From: Streptomyces tsukubensis
Lineage (GTDB): Bacteria; Actinomycetota; Actinomycetes; Streptomycetales; Streptomycetaceae
Direction of reading: 5' to 3'
Assembly: GCF_009296025.1 (NCBI RefSeq)
Contig: NZ_CP045178.1
Location: forward strand, 372,001-436,000
DNA length: 64,000 nucleotides
The stretch's first letter is position 1. Each line of letters starts with the position of its first letter. Shown one piece after another: positions 61,291 to 64,000 of the stretch. The notes below the pieces were generated by a model that worked only from the letters and a program-made list of their open reading frames with translations, ran no database searches and was not told the origin of the DNA. Both the position numbers and the translations under genes were made by a program.

Positions 61291-62625
61291 TCAGCCGTTG
61301 CCGCGTTCCTTCCACTCCTTGTTGGCCGCGTTCAGCTCGTCGGCCATCTTGTCGAGGAACGCCTTGGCCGTGACCTTGCCGAGGAGCACCTTCTGGAACT
61401 CCGGCTCGTTGTCGGCCTTGCTGATGTTGTTCCAGTCGGGCAGGTAGTACGGCAGTTCGACGATCTTGGTGGAGCCGTCGGTGAGGGTCTTGGCGGCGAG
61501 TGAGGTCGACTCGGTCTCACCGATCCACGGGTCCTTCGCGGCCTCGGTGTTGGCGGGTATGGCGCCCGCGGACTCGTTCCACTTGCTGTTCGACGCGTGG
61601 GCCGCGGCGAATTCGATGAACTTCCAGGCGGCGGTCTTGTTCTTGCTCGACTTGAACAGGCCGAGTCCGTCCACGGGGTTGGAGACCTGCACCCGTGTAC
61701 CGCCGTCCCCGACGGGCGCGGGGATTCCGGCGAACTTCTCCTCCCCCAGTGCCTTCACGTGGTCCTGGAAGGAGCCGAGGTTGTGGTTGAGCATGCCGAT
61801 GGTGCCGGTGTCCCACTGCGCGACCATCTTGGTGAAGTCGTTGTTGACGTCGGCGGCGGGGGTCGTCTTCTTGTAGAGCGCCGCGTACTTCTCCAGCGCG
61901 GTGACGTTCTTCGGATCGTTGAGGGTCGTTCTGTCGCCCTTCCAGAACTCCGTGATGCCCGACTGGCCGTAGAGGGCGTCGAGCGCCTGGGCGATGGAAC
62001 CGGCGCCCCCGCGGATCGTGTAGCCGAACTTGTTCTTCTTGGCGTCGGTGAGCTTGTCCGCCGCCGCGTAGAACTTGTCCCAGGTGCTCGGCGGCTCCAG
62101 CCCGGCCTGCTTGAACAGGTCGGTGCGGTACCAGAGCACTCCGTTGTTGGCGGAGGTAGGCACGGAGTAGACCTCGTCGCCCCGCCCGGCCGCCGACCTG
62201 ACACTCTTGACCATGCTCTCGACGAGCCTGCCCTTCAGCGCGGAGTCCTTGATGCGCTTGTCGAGCGGTTCGAGGGCGTCCTGCGACACCATGCCCGCGA
62301 GGTAGGCGGTGCCCACCCCGCCCACGTCGGGCAGGCCGCCACCGGAGATGGCCGTGTCGTACTTGGACTGGACGTCGGCGATGGGGATCGGGACGTACTT
62401 GACCTTGATGTCCGGGTTCTTCTTCTCGAAGTCCTTGATGATCTCGGTCCAGATGGCGGTGCGCGGACCGCCGTTGTTGTCCCAGAAGGTGATCTCACCC
62501 TTGCCGCTGCCTTCCGTGCCTGAACCGCTGCCGTCGTCGCCACAGGCGGTGGCGGTCAGGGCGAGCGCCGCGGTGACGGACACCACGGCCGCGGCGCGGC
62601 GGCGCCGCGTCTTCGGAATCTTCAT
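61291..62625 (-). CDS. Sugar-type ABC solute-binding lipoprotein
   Basis: Lipid-anchored extracellular binding protein, 444 aa. The signal RRRRAAAVVSVTAALALTAT ends in ACG (lipobox LTATAC). The SBP_bac_1 body shows GEITFWDNNGGPRTAIWTEI, FEKKNPDIKVKYVPIPIADV, KYDTAISGGGLPDVGGVGTA, YSVPTSANNGVLWYRTDLFK and the C-terminal AAWKFIEFAAAHASNSKWNE. Its neighbours (pectate lyase downstream, PmoA-like and dehydrogenase genes upstream) suggest an oligogalacturonide or other plant-sugar ligand. No permease genes follow in the window, so partners must lie elsewhere. Confidence 0.9.
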   Translation of the reverse strand: MKIPKTRRRRAAAVVSVTAALALTATACGDDGSGSGTEGSGKGEITFWDNNGGPRTAIWTEIIKDFEKKNPDIKVKYVPIPIADVQSKYDTAISGGGLPDVGGVGTAYLAGMVSQDALEPLDKRIKDSALKGRLVESMVKSVRSAAGRGDEVYSVPTSANNGVLWYRTDLFKQAGLEPPSTWDKFYAAADKLTDAKKNKFGYTIRGGAGSIAQALDALYGQSGITEFWKGDRTTLNDPKNVTALEKYAALYKKTTPAADVNNDFTKMVAQWDTGTIGMLNHNLGSFQDHVKALGEEKFAGIPAPVGDGGTRVQVSNPVDGLGLFKSSKNKTAAWKFIEFAAAHASNSKWNESAGAIPANTEAAKDPWIGETESTSLAAKTLTDGSTKIVELPYYLPDWNNISKADNEPEFQKVLLGKVTAKAFLDKMADELNAANKEWKERGNG

Positions 62626-62689
62626 GGTCGGCTCTTCTCTGTCAGGTGTCGGTGTGGAGCTGAAGCACGGGGTGGTGGAGCGGGCACGT

Positions 62690-63514
62690 TCACGCGGTCA
62701 CCGCCTTGCGTACGTATGCGGCGGCGGTCTCCCTGTCGAGTCCGCCGTCGGCGACGACGGTGACGATCCTGCGTACGACGGTGGCGCCCGCCTTGACGGG
62801 GAGCCGCCGGTCGGGCGCGAGGGAGGAGCCGACCCCCGGGTACTCGGTGGCACGGACGAACCAGGGGTCGCGCCGGGTCTCGTCGGTCGCGCCCGCGAAG
62901 ACCAGCGTCCAGCCGTCCCCCGCGAGGGCCAGCCAGTCCGCGCTGCTGCCGTGCACCGCTTCCTCGCCGTCGAGGGCCGCGCTGAACACGGTGGGCGGCG
63001 CCGCCTCCTTGGGCGCGCGCCAGAAGAAACCGCCGTATCCGGCGCCCGGGCGGCCGTTGGTGGCCGGACTGCCGATGGACAGGTCCGTTCCGCCCCGGTT
63101 GGTGAGCGAGAAGGAGAGGTCCAGTGCCCAGGCGGTCGCGGAGAGCCCGGTGGCGGCCACCGTGCGGTACTCACGCAGGAGTTCGGTGCCGTCGGCCTCC
63201 CAGCTCAGCTCCTCCACGAAGCCGTCCGGGTCCCGCAGCTTCCAGCCGATGTGGCGCTGGACCCCGTGGTTGTCGAGTTCGACGGGCCCCCGGCCGCGTA
63301 CGAAGGTACGGCCGCCCCAGAAGTTGTGTCCCGCCACATCGGGTACGGCGACGGAGGCCCCGAGGTGGTGGAGGTGGTCGGCGGGACGTTCCTCGGTGAC
63401 GGGGACGCCGGCGAGTGTCGTGACGGGGTGGAGGCGGGGCCGGCCGTCCTCCTCTGACCGGTAGCCGTAGCGGCCGACGGTGCGGCCCGCGCAGCTGAGG
63501 AGTGCCGTGGTCAT
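62690..63514 (-). CDS. PmoA-like protein (DUF6807 type)
   Basis: Soluble beta-sandwich protein, 274 aa. RPRLHPVTTLAGVPVTEERP with ADHLHHLGASVAVPDVAGHN is the characteristic metal-site region of the so-called methane oxygenase PmoA family, which in fact accompanies sugar dehydrogenases. FWGGRTFVRGRGPVELDNHG and YGGFFWRAPKE are further matches. ATG 63514 overlaps the stop of the dehydrogenase upstream (ATGA). Function in sugar catabolism is inferred from context. Confidence 0.75.
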   Translation of the reverse strand: MTTALLSCAGRTVGRYGYRSEEDGRPRLHPVTTLAGVPVTEERPADHLHHLGASVAVPDVAGHNFWGGRTFVRGRGPVELDNHGVQRHIGWKLRDPDGFVEELSWEADGTELLREYRTVAATGLSATAWALDLSFSLTNRGGTDLSIGSPATNGRPGAGYGGFFWRAPKEAAPPTVFSAALDGEEAVHGSSADWLALAGDGWTLVFAGATDETRRDPWFVRATEYPGVGSSLAPDRRLPVKAGATVVRRIVTVVADGGLDRETAAAYVRKAVTA

Positions 63515-64000
63515 GGGGTGATCACCTCGTCGGCCCGCGCCCAGGGGGCGCCCAGTTCGGAGAAGAGGCTGAGTGTCTCTGCCCCTGCGGTGACCAGGTC
63601 GTCGATCCCGTGCACGGTGCGCCGCACCCCGCCGTCCGCCCCGTCCTCGCGGGTCTCCCATGCCCGCGCCGGGAGAGCGGCGGGTTCTGGCGCGGTGCGT
63701 ACGGCCTCGACGACCCGCATGAACGCGCCGACACGCTCCAGTGGAACGAGGAGCGGTGCGGAGCGGGCCAGGTGGTCGACCAGGTTCTCCAGGAGGTCGG
63801 TCCTCCCGTACACGGTCTCCTCGGGCCCGTGGCCCGCGCGCTGGACGAGGACGCGGTCCTGCTTGTACCAGAGGACGACCCGGCCCCGCTCACCGTGGAC
63901 GATCACGTACGGTTCGCCCGCCCGCTCGGCGCAGAGGGTGACGGCGGCGGTGACCTGGAGGCCGCCCTCGGTGGTGACGCGGACGCAGCTGGTGTCGTCC
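63511..64000 (-). CDS. Gfo/Idh/MocA-family dehydrogenase, 3' part
   Basis: C-terminal 162 residues of an NAD(P)-dependent sugar dehydrogenase that continues beyond the window. CVRVTTEGGLQVTAAVTLCA then GEPYVIVHGERGRVVLWYKQ forms the beta-sheet domain, followed by the usual C-terminal helix. The final helix VRRTVHGIDDLVTAGAETLS with LFSELGAPWA is the typical Gfo/Idh/MocA ending. It is coupled to the PmoA-like gene by an ATGA overlap, suggesting joint action on a sugar acid or glycoside. Confidence 0.75.
   Translation of the reverse strand, partial: DDTSCVRVTTEGGLQVTAAVTLCAERAGEPYVIVHGERGRVVLWYKQDRVLVQRAGHGPEETVYGRTDLLENLVDHLARSAPLLVPLERVGAFMRVVEAVRTAPEPAALPARAWETREDGADGGVRRTVHGIDDLVTAGAETLSLFSELGAPWARADEVITP

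Overview
The window is high-GC actinomycete DNA and almost certainly chromosomal Streptomyces. Supporting signs are pervasive GC3-biased open frames on both strands, GTG and occasional TTG starts, many Tat/Sec secreted carbohydrate-active enzymes, a RppA-type 1,3,6,8-tetrahydroxynaphthalene synthase, a SigB/SigF-type sigma factor, an NAD(P)H-ferredoxin reductase of FprA type and a LmbE-type deacetylase of the mycothiol class. No rRNA, tRNA, CRISPR array, phage or intact insertion sequence was seen.

Layout. 1-4972: peptide-type ABC importer on the minus strand (binding protein, two permeases, an ATPase that looks fused) behind a tiny Cys-containing leader peptide. 5274-7844: TetR regulator, a 16-bp tandem-repeat tract, a palindromic operator and fprA. 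7969-9846: divergent FAD monooxygenase and MarR regulator. 10602-16859: a compact five-gene RiPP locus (MFS exporter, prolyl-oligopeptidase-type protease, 39-aa precursor peptide, cobalamin-dependent radical SAM enzyme, small partner protein). This is the most interesting system in the window. 17279-21047: GAF/SpoIIE phosphatase and a Tat-exported alpha-L-fucosidase. 21703-24020: P450 plus RppA pigment operon. 24190-31454: secreted GH114-like protein, a candidate small RNA, a TPR protein, a GH63-like glycosidase, TetR and a SGNH hydrolase.

31564-33434 is a graveyard of the beta-ketoadipate pathway: frameshifted pieces of pobA, pcaH, pcaF and pcaR joined by deletions. 33608-38800 is an apparently complete sialic-acid locus (nanT, nanE, nanK, nanA, divergent GntR regulator with palindromic operators). 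38987-50613 carries miscellaneous regulatory and metabolic genes (LmbE-type deacetylase, beta-propeller protein with a coupled 69-aa gene, two SDRs, HTH regulator, sigma factor, lipoprotein, TetR, mycothiol-dependent isomerase-like protein, FUSC membrane protein).

50614-57453 contains the second copy of a dispersed hairpin repeat, a polysaccharide lyase gene cut by an amber codon, a DUF6114/DUF6230/TetR locus with secreted proteins, and remnants of a glyoxalase-fold gene and a lasso-peptide cyclase. 57562-64000 is a pectin-related region: two pectate lyases, an ECF sigma factor, a sugar-binding lipoprotein without permeases, a PmoA-like protein and the end of a Gfo/Idh/MocA dehydrogenase that runs off the window.

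All names rest on motif recognition by eye. No database search was possible.
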